From BOKZ01 sp040900165 (lineage in GTDB: Bacteria > Patescibacteriota > UBA1384 > 2-12-FULL-50-11): 18,136 nucleotides of DNA. Below the pieces are notes generated by a model. The model was not told the DNA's origin. It saw only the letters and a program-made list of their open reading frames with translations, and ran no database searches. The stretch covers positions 1 to 18,136 of the forward strand of contig JBBDZM010000010.1 in assembly GCA_040900165.1 (NCBI GenBank). The letters run 5' to 3'. How positions within the stretch are numbered: position 1 is the first letter of the stretch; each line of letters opens with the position of its first letter. This document shows positions 1-6,882 of this stretch, piece after piece. The translations under genes were made by a program, and so were the position numbers.

Positions 1-81
1 TTTCTCATCCACCAAAAAATTCTGCCCGAACTTTTTGTTGGGAAATTTGTTGAGGGTTTTTAAAATTTCTGATGGTTGCAT
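1..81 (-). CDS. rsmA: Ribosomal RNA small subunit methyltransferase A (RsmA/KsgA), N-terminal fragment cut by window edge
   Basis: The minus strand from the ATG at 79-81 reads 27 codons to the window edge. The peptide ends in KKFGQNFLVDEK, which matches the conserved N-terminal signature of the KsgA/Dim1 family (K-x-x-GQNFL-x-D), where the SAM-dependent methyltransferase fold begins. The family dimethylates two adjacent adenines near the 3' end of 16S rRNA during 30S maturation. Only the first few percent of the usual ~260 residues is present. No clear Shine-Dalgarno sequence lies just upstream. The neighbour transcribed ahead of it is a DUF348/G5 cell-wall protein; yabE-rnmV-ksgA in Bacillus and rpfB-ksgA in Actinobacteria show the same association, which supports the call. 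A structured repeat separates the two genes. Confidence 0.82.
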   Translation of the reverse strand, partial: MQPSEILKTLNKFPNKKFGQNFLVDEK

Positions 82-124
82 CAGGGCAATTTTACTCTTA
101 ATTTAGCTAAAAATCACTGTTTAA

Positions 125-270
125 ATCGAAAAAATCCGAGCCAGGACCGAGCAAGCCTGCCCGGTCAGCGAGGAAGTTTTTCACCACCCGCCTGGGGCAG
201 CGTGCGGGGGTGGGAGTGCAGAGGGTAGGGGGCTGCTTCGCAACTAAGCCCCTTGCCCTCTGCAAAAAAT
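125..270. repeat. Structured intergenic repeat element, copy 1
   Basis: This 146 bp stretch is a close copy of 3592-3740. It can fold into three hairpins. H1 (145-166) has a GACCG/CGGTC stem with a variable tip, and an outer arm at 128-137 pairs with 172-182. H2 (about 184-213) is CCACCC/GGGTGG around a loop identical in both copies. H3 (217-264) is a ~17 bp stem with two G-U wobbles when read on the plus strand. The internal loop GAGCCAG/AGCGA is identical in both copies while the stems differ by compensatory changes, as expected of a structured RNA or a hairpin-forming DNA element. It lies between the cell-wall gene stop (287) and the rsmA start (81). I do not recognise it as a named family. 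Orientation is unresolved. Confidence 0.8.
128..182 (-). terminator. Candidate intrinsic terminator within repeat copy 1
   Basis: Read on the minus strand, a long interrupted hairpin (GAAAAACTTCC outer arm, GACCG/CGGTC inner stem) ends in a T6 run. This is the form of a bidirectional A-tract/T-tract terminator, placed after the DUF348/G5 gene and 47 nt before rsmA. It could end the upstream transcript or attenuate rsmA. In this copy one outer base pair seen in copy 2 is replaced by a mismatch. Confidence 0.4.
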
Positions 271-286
271 AGATATTTAGAATTAA

Positions 287-1222
287 TTAGAGGATTTCTT
301 CAACCCGAATATTCTGCATGACCCCCTGGCCGAGGGTGCCGCCGAGGGCCTGGAAATACTCTGGCGCCAAATCCACCAGCACGCCAGTAGCGCCGCAGAT
401 ACAACCATCGTTACGGACAATGATTGATTTACCGGTGTTTAGGTTAGTAATTCGCACCAAAGTACCAGCTGGAAACAAATCCATCGCCACTTTTGTACCA
501 TATGAATTAACGTACCAGGTAGCTTTGCCAAAGTATGTCTCACCGATCTTTAGCTTGCTACCAATTTTAATAATTCTATTAACCACCTGCTTGACGGTTT
601 TGGTGGAAGTAAGGGTTTTGCTAATTAATTCGCCGTCCTCGCGAATTAGCAGGAACTTGTTTTCGATCTGCCCATTACTACCCGCCTCGACAACGGTATT
701 AGTGCCAAGGTAGGAGTTGGGGTCGTCTTGCTCGATAACTCTGTACTCAATTGTCTCAAACTCACTGATGGTTGTTCGGTTAACTCGGGTAATTGTTACT
801 AATATATCCGGCTGGAGGGGGGTGGCCAGGGCTGGGGAAATTCGATCGTCTTTGCCCAGCTCCAGATTTTTCTCGATTAGCAGATCGCCAACGGTACTCT
901 GCCAGGTTCTGATTGCATATGAACGCTTGCCGTCAATCAGTCCAACGGGCATCGAACGCAAAACGGTTATAACGCTACCAATCCCCAAATTGGGATTGGG
1001 GAAAGCCGAAACGATATCCTCCGGATAGTACTGCTTGCCGGCCTCGGTAAAAGCCGCGCTAAGAGTGGTCGCTGATGAGCTGGCATGAAAAACTTCAACT
1101 GGGTGGTTGGGATCGGTGCTGGCCAGGATTATTTCTTGCTGGGCATCGGCCGGACTTAGAAATGAAAAAGCGGCAAAAATAAGCGCCCCAACTCCAACAA
1201 CCAACCAGATCGGTCGAAACAT
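287..1222 (-). CDS. Secreted cell-wall protein with DUF348, G5 and RlpA-like double-psi beta-barrel domains (YabE/RpfB-like architecture)
   Basis: The 311-residue product begins with a signal peptide or N-terminal anchor (hydrophobic residues 6-21, likely cleavage near ADA-QQ at 27-28). Two DUF348-like modules follow at about 38-92 and 93-146. A G5 domain lies at about 147-221, seen in the FETIEYRV start and the LISKTLTSTKTVKQVVNRI end. A C-terminal RlpA/3D-type double-psi beta-barrel occupies about 225-311 (GKATWYV, then VRNDG and VDLAPEYF). The two aspartates expected in the barrel (VRND and VDL) are present, with a CIC pair between them. This order is that of YabE/RpfB-type peptidoglycan-remodelling proteins, so a role in cleaving or binding cell wall outside the membrane is inferred. 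It lies next to rsmA, as yabE and rpfB do elsewhere. No good Shine-Dalgarno is visible; a TTGACT box at 1257-1262 lies 34 nt before the start. Confidence 0.8.
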   Translation of the reverse strand: MFRPIWLVVGVGALIFAAFSFLSPADAQQEIILASTDPNHPVEVFHASSSATTLSAAFTEAGKQYYPEDIVSAFPNPNLGIGSVITVLRSMPVGLIDGKRSYAIRTWQSTVGDLLIEKNLELGKDDRISPALATPLQPDILVTITRVNRTTISEFETIEYRVIEQDDPNSYLGTNTVVEAGSNGQIENKFLLIREDGELISKTLTSTKTVKQVVNRIIKIGSKLKIGETYFGKATWYVNSYGTKVAMDLFPAGTLVRITNLNTGKSIIVRNDGCICGATGVLVDLAPEYFQALGGTLGQGVMQNIRVEEIL

Positions 1223-1262
1223 GAATGTGTATCTACACTAGCCCCAGTAGGCAAGAAGTCAA

Positions 1263-1281
1263 TCCCTCACCTGTCGGCTAG
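1263..1281. repeat. Left terminal inverted repeat of the GIY-YIG cassette
   Basis: This sequence is complementary to 1548-1567 except for one missing base. It encodes the last residues (LADR) and the stop of the GIY-YIG protein. The preceding TCAA (1259-1262) is repeated beyond the right end. Confidence 0.75.
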
Positions 1282-1527
1282 GCTATTCTTCAAACGACGC
1301 TTCAGTTGAATATACGCTTTTGCGAAATATTTGAGGTTTTTCTCGCGCGTTAACGCATCGTTTCTTGAAGAATAGCCTTCAACATAGACTAGTTCCCAAG
1401 GCAAATAACGTTTGGTGCTCGTCGACTCACCTCTTTGGTGTTCGGCAATCCTATTCTGCAAATTGCTTGTGTAACCAATATATAACTCTTTACGCTTCTC
1501 ACTTCTAAGTACGTAGACCCAGTACAT
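1267..1527 (-). CDS. GIY-YIG nuclease family protein (UPF0213-like, single domain)
   Basis: At 86 residues this is the size of a bare GIY-YIG domain. The N-terminal strand carries the GIY equivalent (VYVLRS, residues 4-9) and the YIG motif follows (ELYIGYTSNL). The catalytic arginine is in NLQNRIAEH and the metal-binding glutamate in LTREKNLKYF. No DNA-binding or other domain is attached. Related short ORFs are numerous in bacterial genomes and most have no proven role; nicking or cleaving DNA is inferred from the fold. The gene lies inside inverted repeats that also supply its stop codon, suggesting it travels as part of that unit. There is no visible Shine-Dalgarno sequence before the ATG. 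Confidence 0.85.
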   Translation of the reverse strand: MYWVYVLRSEKRKELYIGYTSNLQNRIAEHQRGESTSTKRYLPWELVYVEGYSSRNDALTREKNLKYFAKAYIQLKRRLKNSLADR

Positions 1528-1547
1528 ACGTCAATCGTAGCAATTTG

Positions 1548-1567
1548 CTAGCCGTACAGGTGAGGGA
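1548..1567. repeat. Right terminal inverted repeat of the GIY-YIG cassette
   Basis: CTAGCCGTACAGGTGAGGGA is the inverted partner of 1263-1281, 21 bp upstream of the GIY-YIG start codon, and is followed by TCAA at 1568-1571. The match ends sharply at the CTAG on the inner side. Confidence 0.75.
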
Positions 1568-1596
1568 TCAATTCCCGACCCGTTGGCCGACGTGTT

Positions 1597-3510
1597 TTAG
1601 AGGCGGTCAACCAAGCTGGAGTCCAGCTCGCCCAAAAACCGGCTCGGCAGAGTTGCATTCATGCCGCCGTGCAAAATTCTGGTTCGGGCGTAGGTCAGAT
1701 AGAGCCGTTTTTTGGCCCGGGTCATGCCGACGTAGCAGAGCCGCCGTTCTTCATCCATCTCGGCGTCGTTATCAAGCGAGCGCATATGGGGCATTAGCCC
1801 CTCCTCTAGCCCGGCCAAAAAGACCGTCGTGAACTCCAGTCCCTTGGAAGAATGCAAGGTCATTAAAGTAACGGCGTCGGCTCCCCGATCGAAGTTATCG
1901 ACGTCGCTGACCAGGGCGACGTGCTCCAAAAATTCCTCAATTTTCTCAAATTCTTGAGCAAGATTGAGCAATTCTTCGACGTTCTCCCAACGGCTTTCGC
2001 CCTCCTCGGTACCGTCATCGACAAAGTTTTGATACTTACTAAAACGCAGAATCTCCTGGAGCATCGCTACCGGCAGGCTGTTGGCGGTTTTTTCTCTAAT
2101 AATTTTCATCGCCTCCAAAAATAGCTGGACTTTCTCGCCACCGGCTTCAACGGTTTTGGGGCCAATCCCTCGGGGCGGAGTATTAATAATTCGCTTAAGT
2201 GAATGAGAGTCGGCTGGATTAACCAATACTCGCAGATACGAAAGCATATCTTTAACCTCTTTGCGCTCATAGAAACGCAGGGCTCCGACTAACCGGTAAG
2301 GAATGCCTTCTGAAAGGAAAATTTCCTCCAAAATTCGGGACTGGGCGTTAGTCCGGTAGAGTACGGCGCCGTCCGACCAGTTGTAGCCCAACCCCCGCAA
2401 AGTCCGGATTTCGGTGGCAATAAAGTCGGCCTCGGCGTAGGCGTTGTTGGCTTCGTAGACAGTGATCGGCGGGCCAGATTCGTTGTCGGTCCAGATGGTT
2501 TTATTGGAGCGTTTTTTAACTTTTTTAATAATCGTATCGGCCCCACTCAAAATCGTTTTGGTCGAGCGATAGTTCTGCTCCAACTTAATCACAGTCGTGT
2601 CCGTAAAATCTCGCTCAAAATTCAAAATGTTCTGGAAATTAGCGCCGCGCCAGGCATAAATGCTCTGAAAATCGTCGCCAACGACGCAGAGGTTATTGGT
2701 TTTGGGGTTGGTCAGCAGCCGGGTTAGCTGGTACTGGGCTTTGTTGGTGTCCTGGTACTCATCGACCATCACATATTTGAACTGCTGGTGATATTTATCC
2801 CTAATAGTCACTGGTAAATGACTAAGTGGGCTCTTACCGCCCACTATATTTTTTTGGGTTTGGAGTAGCCCAACCGTGCGCATAATCAAATCATCGAAAT
2901 CCAGAGCCTGGAGCTTGCCTAGCTCTTTCTGATAGTCGCGGTAAACCTCCAGGGCAATTGTCTGAAAATGCCCTTGGGCAAACGGCTCGTATTGGCTGGG
3001 GGTCATCAGCTCATTTTTGGCGCCGCTAATAATTGAGCGGATCGCCTGGGGACTGTACTGTTTGGGGTCAAGATTTTTGGTTTTGAGAATTTGTTTGATT
3101 AACGAGAGCGAGTCATCGGAGTCGAAGATCGTGAAGCTTTTCGATAATCCGAGTGCTTCGTGCTCGGCGCGCAGGATTCGCACGCAGATCGAGTGGAATG
3201 TCCCGACCCACGGCAATAATCGGCGCATCGCCAAATTGGGATTGCGCTCAAAACCACTTGTTGGTTGGCCCAAAATTTTTAAAATCCGCTCGGCCAGTTC
3301 CTGGCTGGCTTTATTGGTAAAAGTAATCGCCAAAATCTCGTTTAAGTTGGCTCGCTTTTGGTCAACAATAAAAGCCAGTCGGTGGGTTAAGCATTTGGTC
3401 TTGCCCGAACCGGCGCCGGCCAAAATTAAAACCGGTCCTTCGGTGGCTTTGACGGCTTCGCACTGGGCCGGATTTAAATCGGCAAAAATGGGATCTTTGG
3501 TGTTAGACAT
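1597..3510 (-). CDS. uvrD: UvrD/PcrA-type superfamily 1A DNA helicase
   Basis: This is a 3'-5' DNA helicase of repair and replication restart. From the chosen ATG (3508-3510) the protein has 637 residues. All SF1A motifs are visible: Walker A AGAGSGKT at 31-38, motif Ia ITFTNKASQE, motif II VDEYQDTN, motif III DDFQSIYAWRGA, motif IV LEQNYRS, motif V TLHSSKGLEF and motif VI YVGMTRAKKRL. The frame is open 15 codons further upstream (to 3555), but those residues (MRIACIG...) do not look like the family and MSNTKDPIFADLNPAQ is a typical start. The protein ends soon after motif VI at PSRFLGELDSSL, so the C-terminal tail with the RNA-polymerase-binding Tudor-like domain of Bacillus PcrA is missing. 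It follows repeat copy 2 and is probably transcribed separately from dnaB. Confidence 0.93.
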   Translation of the reverse strand: MSNTKDPIFADLNPAQCEAVKATEGPVLILAGAGSGKTKCLTHRLAFIVDQKRANLNEILAITFTNKASQELAERILKILGQPTSGFERNPNLAMRRLLPWVGTFHSICVRILRAEHEALGLSKSFTIFDSDDSLSLIKQILKTKNLDPKQYSPQAIRSIISGAKNELMTPSQYEPFAQGHFQTIALEVYRDYQKELGKLQALDFDDLIMRTVGLLQTQKNIVGGKSPLSHLPVTIRDKYHQQFKYVMVDEYQDTNKAQYQLTRLLTNPKTNNLCVVGDDFQSIYAWRGANFQNILNFERDFTDTTVIKLEQNYRSTKTILSGADTIIKKVKKRSNKTIWTDNESGPPITVYEANNAYAEADFIATEIRTLRGLGYNWSDGAVLYRTNAQSRILEEIFLSEGIPYRLVGALRFYERKEVKDMLSYLRVLVNPADSHSLKRIINTPPRGIGPKTVEAGGEKVQLFLEAMKIIREKTANSLPVAMLQEILRFSKYQNFVDDGTEEGESRWENVEELLNLAQEFEKIEEFLEHVALVSDVDNFDRGADAVTLMTLHSSKGLEFTTVFLAGLEEGLMPHMRSLDNDAEMDEERRLCYVGMTRAKKRLYLTYARTRILHGGMNATLPSRFLGELDSSLVDRL

Positions 3511-3591
3511 GCAAAAACGAGCGTAGCTAAATACACCTATACAAGCAATCCGCATTATTCATCAAACTTATATCCAATTTGTTAAAAAATT

Positions 3592-3740
3592 ATCGAAAAA
3601 CTCCGAGCCAGGACCGAGAACGCTTTCCCGGTCAGCGAGGAAGTTTTTCCCCACCCGCCTGGGGCAGCGTGCCGGGGGTGGAGGTGCAGGAGGTAGGGGG
3701 TGGGCTTCAAGACTCTGAACCCCTATCTCCTGCAAAATAT
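3592..3740. repeat. Structured intergenic repeat element, copy 2
   Basis: This is the second copy of the element at 125-270, lying between the dnaB stop and the uvrD start. Most of its 149 bp aligns with copy 1, with blocks such as TCCGAGCCAGGACCGAG and CGGTCAGCGAGGAAGTTTTT identical. H1 (3612-3633) has tip stem GAA/TTC where copy 1 has GCA/TGC. H3 (3685-3734) has TGCAGGAGG/TCTCCTGCA where copy 1 has TGCAGAGGG/CCCTCTGCA. Both are paired changes that keep the stems. The outer arm of H1 (3595-3604 with 3639-3649) is fully paired here apart from one bulge. In both copies the element sits downstream of one minus-strand gene and upstream of another. Confidence 0.8.
3595..3649 (-). terminator. Candidate intrinsic terminator within repeat copy 2
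   Basis: On the minus strand the arm GAAAAACTTCC pairs with GGAGTTTTTC around the GACCG/CGGTC hairpin, and a second T run (TTTTTT, 3583-3588) follows a few bases later. It is placed to end the dnaX-dnaB transcript before uvrD, or to attenuate uvrD, whose start is 85 nt further on. Confidence 0.45.
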
Positions 3741-3742
3741 TG

Positions 3743-5137
3743 CTATGGCTTAGCTTTAGCCCGACGCTCGACGCCGTAGAACCGGCCTTGCTCGGCTTTG
3801 AAATGGAGCTCGACTTCGCCAATTGGACCGTTACGGTGCTTTCTAATCAAAATATCGGTAATCCCTTTGCGCTCGGTATCGCGGTCGTAGTAGTCCTCTC
3901 GATATAAAAACATCACGATATCGGCGTCCTGCTCAATCGAACCGGAGTCACGCAAATCGGATAATTGGGGGATTTTTTTGTCGCGACTCTCGACGGCGCG
4001 GGAGAGCTGGGAGAGCGCCAACACCGGAATATTCAACTCCCGAGCAATCGCTTTAAGTGAGCGGGAAATCTCCGAAACCTGCTGAACTCGGTTATCACTA
4101 TAGTTAGCACCGCCACCGCCATCAATTAGCTGCAGGTAATCAACCACAATTAATCCCAGGTTCTGATCGGCTTTCAGCCGGCGGGCCCGGGTGCGGATGT
4201 CGACAGTGGAGAGCATCGGCGTGTCGTCGATAAACAGCGGTGCCTCGGCCAAAGTACCCATCGCCATACCGATCGCCGGGAAATCGTCTTCGCGCAGATT
4301 ACCGGTACGGAGTTTCCACCCATCAACCATCGCTTGGGCACAGATTAACCGGTCAACAACTTGTTCTTTGCTCTGCTCCAGCGAGAAAAAGCCGACCGGC
4401 ACTTTGCTCTGGACGGCGGCATTGAGGGCGATATTTAAGGCAAATGTCGTCTTACCCATACTCGGACGTGCTGCCAGAATTATCAGATCCGACTGCTGAA
4501 GCCCCGAGAGTTTATTGTCCAAATCCTTAAAGCCGGTTGGGACACCGCGAAGCATTCCCTTTTCCCGGTGCAGCAGATCGATTCGATCAAAGCTCGTTGC
4601 CAAGATATCGGAGATCGGCAAAAAGTTATCGCGGCCTTGATTGTTGCTGACATTAAAGAGAGCTTTTTCGGCCTCATCCAACACCACTGCCACCTCTTTA
4701 TCTTCGTCGTAGCCCAGCTCAGAGATTTTCTGGCCAGCCCCTAATATCCGCCGGAGCAGGGCTTTTTGAGCAACAATTTCGGCGTAGTGAACCACGTGCA
4801 GGGCGGTTGGGACGGTATTAACGAGATTAGCCAAATAAGCCGCCCCGCCAACCTCATCCAATTGCTTTAAGCTCTCCAGCTCGTTGGTAAGGGTAACTAA
4901 ATCTATCGGCGAACGTTTTTCGTAGAGCCGCAGCACCGCCCGAAAAATCACCTGGTGGTCGTGACGATAAAAATCCTGGTCCTTTATCAGATCCGAGACC
5001 TTATCCATGGCTTCTTTGTTAACTAAAACTGCCCCCAAAACGGCGGATTCGGCCTCGATATTCTGCGGCGGTAATTTGCCAAAAGCCGCACGGGGATTGC
5101 CTAGATTGCTATGACGATCTATTGGCTGCGTGGCCAT
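3743..5137 (-). CDS. dnaB: Replicative DNA helicase DnaB
   Basis: This hexameric 5'-3' helicase unwinds DNA at the replication fork. The 464 residues match the usual family length. The N-terminal domain starts at about residue 22 (LPPQNIEAESAVLGAVL) and the RecA-like ATPase at about 200. Walker A is ARPSMGKTTF at about 223-232, Walker B is LIVVDYLQLI, followed by ALSQLSRAVESR and the arginine-finger region SDLRDSGSIEQDADIVMFLYRE. No intein or insertion is present. Its ATG overlaps the dnaX stop in a TAATG, so the two replisome genes are probably translationally coupled. Repeat copy 2 begins 3 nt beyond its TAG stop. Confidence 0.96.
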   Translation of the reverse strand: MATQPIDRHSNLGNPRAAFGKLPPQNIEAESAVLGAVLVNKEAMDKVSDLIKDQDFYRHDHQVIFRAVLRLYEKRSPIDLVTLTNELESLKQLDEVGGAAYLANLVNTVPTALHVVHYAEIVAQKALLRRILGAGQKISELGYDEDKEVAVVLDEAEKALFNVSNNQGRDNFLPISDILATSFDRIDLLHREKGMLRGVPTGFKDLDNKLSGLQQSDLIILAARPSMGKTTFALNIALNAAVQSKVPVGFFSLEQSKEQVVDRLICAQAMVDGWKLRTGNLREDDFPAIGMAMGTLAEAPLFIDDTPMLSTVDIRTRARRLKADQNLGLIVVDYLQLIDGGGGANYSDNRVQQVSEISRSLKAIARELNIPVLALSQLSRAVESRDKKIPQLSDLRDSGSIEQDADIVMFLYREDYYDRDTERKGITDILIRKHRNGPIGEVELHFKAEQGRFYGVERRAKAKP

Positions 5138-6669
5138 TACTCACTCTCCTCTAGCTCAAATACGTCGACAACGGCGCTGACCAGATCTTCTTCGTTGCCA
5201 CCTTTAGTGTCAAGGTCGCTGCGAACTTCGCACTCCAAGGCTAGTTTTTTGCCGGCAATTTTTTCGGCTGCGCCTTCGAGAACTTTGCGGTTTTTGGCCT
5301 CAAACAGTCGCTCGGAGTAAAACCGAAATTTGACTGCTAGTAGCATTTTCGAATCTGTCAGATCTAATAAAACTGCTGATTTAAGTAGCATATAGAGAGC
5401 GTGATTTTGCTGTTTGATCTCGTGTAATAAGGCATTCCAGAACTCCTCGGCTCCCTCAACTGGCTTGAGCGGGCTGGAGATATTGTCAGGCAAGACAATT
5501 ACCGCGCTTTTTTCGCGCGTTATTGGGTCGACAGCAGTTTCTTCCTCGGCTGATTTGGCCGGCTCCTCCACTTTCTCGCTCGATTGGATGTTCTCAACGT
5601 TGGTCGGAATTGGCTCGGCGGCTTTGGGCGCAATCTGGACAGGCGCTGTTTTTTGCAGAGCACTAGCGATGCTAATCAACCGGGAGATAATCGAGCCAGC
5701 CGGATCGCTGCTGTAGCGGCTGCGGCTAATCGCTACTAATAGTTGCTCCAAAATTTGAGCATCTTTGCCCAAATTACTCTCGGACTCGGCTAGTAAAATT
5801 TGGCGTTTATAGACATCGGCCAGGACCTTGGCCATTACTACTAAGTCCCAGCCCTGTTGCAGGCAATCAACCAGAATTTTCTGGACTACTAACGGCTGGC
5901 CGGCTTCTAATGATGTGGTTAATTGATCGATAATTTGTTGCGGCGGTAAACCGAGCATCTCCTGCAACTCACCGGCTGATATTTTTTTGGTTTGACCAGC
6001 CAAGCTACCGAGTAGTGACAGGCCATCACGAAACGACCCCTCGGAGCGGGCGACAATAACATCGTAGGCGGCGCTATCAAGCTGGATTTTTTCGTTTTTG
6101 GCAACTTTTTCAAGTAAGCCCCGGAGCTGCTCATTACTGGCCCGATGAAAGTGAAACCGCTGGCAGCGCGACAAAATTGTCTCCGGTACTTTGTGTTGTT
6201 CGGTCGTTGCTAAGATAAAAATCACATGCGCCGGCGGTTCTTCGAGGGTTTTGAGCAGAGCGTTGAAAGCCGGTGGGGTGAGCATATGGACTTCATCGAT
6301 TATGTAAACTTTGTACTTGGTTTTGACCGGGGTGAAATTAACCCGCTCACGCAGCTCCCTAATTTCATCGATCCCCCGATTGGAGGCAGCGTCAATTTCA
6401 ATTACATCCACCGCCGAGTTGTTTAAGATATCCAGGCAAACCTCGCAACTATTGCAGGGGTTGCCGTCTGGCTTGGGTTTGAGGCAATTAACAGATTTGG
6501 CAAATAAGCGGGCAAAAGTGGTCTTGCCGCTCCCCCGGGGACCAGAAAATACGTAGGCGTGGCTGACTTTATCCTTAGTTAGGGCATTCTGCAGAGCGCC
6601 TTTGATGTGGGCTTGGCCAATTACATCGTCAAAATGCAGAGGGCGATAGAGCCGGTAGAGCGTGCTCAT
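5137..6669 (-). CDS. dnaX: DNA polymerase III subunit gamma/tau (DnaX)
   Basis: This is the AAA+ clamp-loader ATPase that loads the sliding clamp and organises the polymerase III holoenzyme. From the ATG at 6667-6669 the product has 510 residues. Walker A GPRGSGKT is at 43-50, the four zinc cysteines are at 62, 72, 75 and 78, Walker B is IIDEVHML, and the SRC sensor motif is LSRCQRFHF. Domain III and a variable acidic tail follow (low complexity at about 360-395). The frame is open 8 codons further upstream, but AGGAG at 6675-6679 is ideally placed for the 6669 start and MSTLYRLYRP is the normal N-terminus. The final base overlaps the dnaB start. Confidence 0.95.
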   Translation of the reverse strand: MSTLYRLYRPLHFDDVIGQAHIKGALQNALTKDKVSHAYVFSGPRGSGKTTFARLFAKSVNCLKPKPDGNPCNSCEVCLDILNNSAVDVIEIDAASNRGIDEIRELRERVNFTPVKTKYKVYIIDEVHMLTPPAFNALLKTLEEPPAHVIFILATTEQHKVPETILSRCQRFHFHRASNEQLRGLLEKVAKNEKIQLDSAAYDVIVARSEGSFRDGLSLLGSLAGQTKKISAGELQEMLGLPPQQIIDQLTTSLEAGQPLVVQKILVDCLQQGWDLVVMAKVLADVYKRQILLAESESNLGKDAQILEQLLVAISRSRYSSDPAGSIISRLISIASALQKTAPVQIAPKAAEPIPTNVENIQSSEKVEEPAKSAEEETAVDPITREKSAVIVLPDNISSPLKPVEGAEEFWNALLHEIKQQNHALYMLLKSAVLLDLTDSKMLLAVKFRFYSERLFEAKNRKVLEGAAEKIAGKKLALECEVRSDLDTKGGNEEDLVSAVVDVFELEESE

Positions 6670-6674
6670 CGACG

Positions 6675-6679
6675 CTCCT
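6675..6679 (-). promoter_or_regulatory. Ribosome binding site of dnaX
   Basis: AGGAG on the minus strand lies 5 nt before the ATG at 6667-6669 and decides that start over the in-frame codon at 6693. Confidence 0.75.
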
Positions 6680-6735
6680 GACAAGATTGGCAACGGGTAA
6701 AATGGGAAAAATAGAGCACTTTTGGCATCGGGCTC

Positions 6736-6764
6736 ATACTAGTACAGACATCGGCAAATGTCAC
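6736..6764 (-). promoter_or_regulatory. Candidate sigma-70-type promoter for dnaX-dnaB
   Basis: On the minus strand GTGACA (6759-6764, 5/6 to TTGACA) is separated by exactly 17 bp from TAGTAT (6736-6741, 4/6 to TATAAT). This would give a 5' leader of about 60 nt before dnaX. A prediction from consensus only. Confidence 0.4.
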
Positions 6765-6823
6765 TGACATCTTAGTTGATGCCGGGATTTTCTAAGGACG
6801 GATTGATCGGTTAAATATTGTTT

Positions 6824-6845
6824 GGGACTTGGGGGGGGGTTGGGG
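6824..6845 (+). promoter_or_regulatory. G-rich tract with G-quadruplex potential upstream of pilB
   Basis: The plus strand reads GGG-ACTT-G9-TT-GGGG, which satisfies the four-run G3+N1-7 rule for an intramolecular quadruplex. It lies about 50-70 nt before the pilB start, in the leader or promoter region of the pilus operon. The nine-G run at 6831-6839 is also a potential slippage tract. No convincing -10/-35 pair is visible on the plus strand of this region; TTAAAT at 6811-6816 is the best -10 candidate and lacks a good -35. Confidence 0.5.
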
Positions 6846-6858
6846 TTTGGAGTTTCCC

Positions 6859-6877
6859 TAGCTTACGTAGTAAGCTA
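6859..6877 (+). promoter_or_regulatory. Perfect 8-bp inverted repeat before the pilB ribosome binding site
   Basis: TAGCTTAC-GTA-GTAAGCTA is a perfect hairpin or dyad ending 5 nt before the pilB Shine-Dalgarno. It could be an operator or a leader stem affecting ribosome access. It has no T run and so is not a terminator. Confidence 0.5.
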
Positions 6878-6882
6878 ATGGT

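Larger units (their letters stand above)
1263..1567. mobile_element. Small GIY-YIG cassette with terminal inverted repeats and a 4-bp direct repeat
   Basis: The GIY-YIG gene is enclosed by inverted repeats: 1263-1281 (TCCCTCACCTGTCGGCTAG) and 1548-1567, whose complement is TCCCTCACCTGTACGGCTAG. They match over 19 of 20 positions with a one-base gap. Immediately outside both ends is the tetranucleotide TCAA (1259-1262 and 1568-1571), as a target-site duplication would give. The single ORF fills the cassette, and its last codons and stop lie inside the left repeat. No transposase is present, so mobility would depend on the GIY-YIG nuclease itself or on an enzyme elsewhere. It sits between uvrD and the cell-wall gene. 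Mobile nature is an inference from the structure. Confidence 0.6.

Noticed and set aside
217..264. H3 hairpin as a plus-strand intrinsic terminator
   Set aside because: No plus-strand gene precedes it and an A run, not a T run, follows it on that strand.
318..1028. Two plus-strand open frames (131 and 103 residues)
   Set aside because: Both are antisense to the DUF348/G5 gene, show no domain and no ribosome binding site, and have composition expected of shadows.
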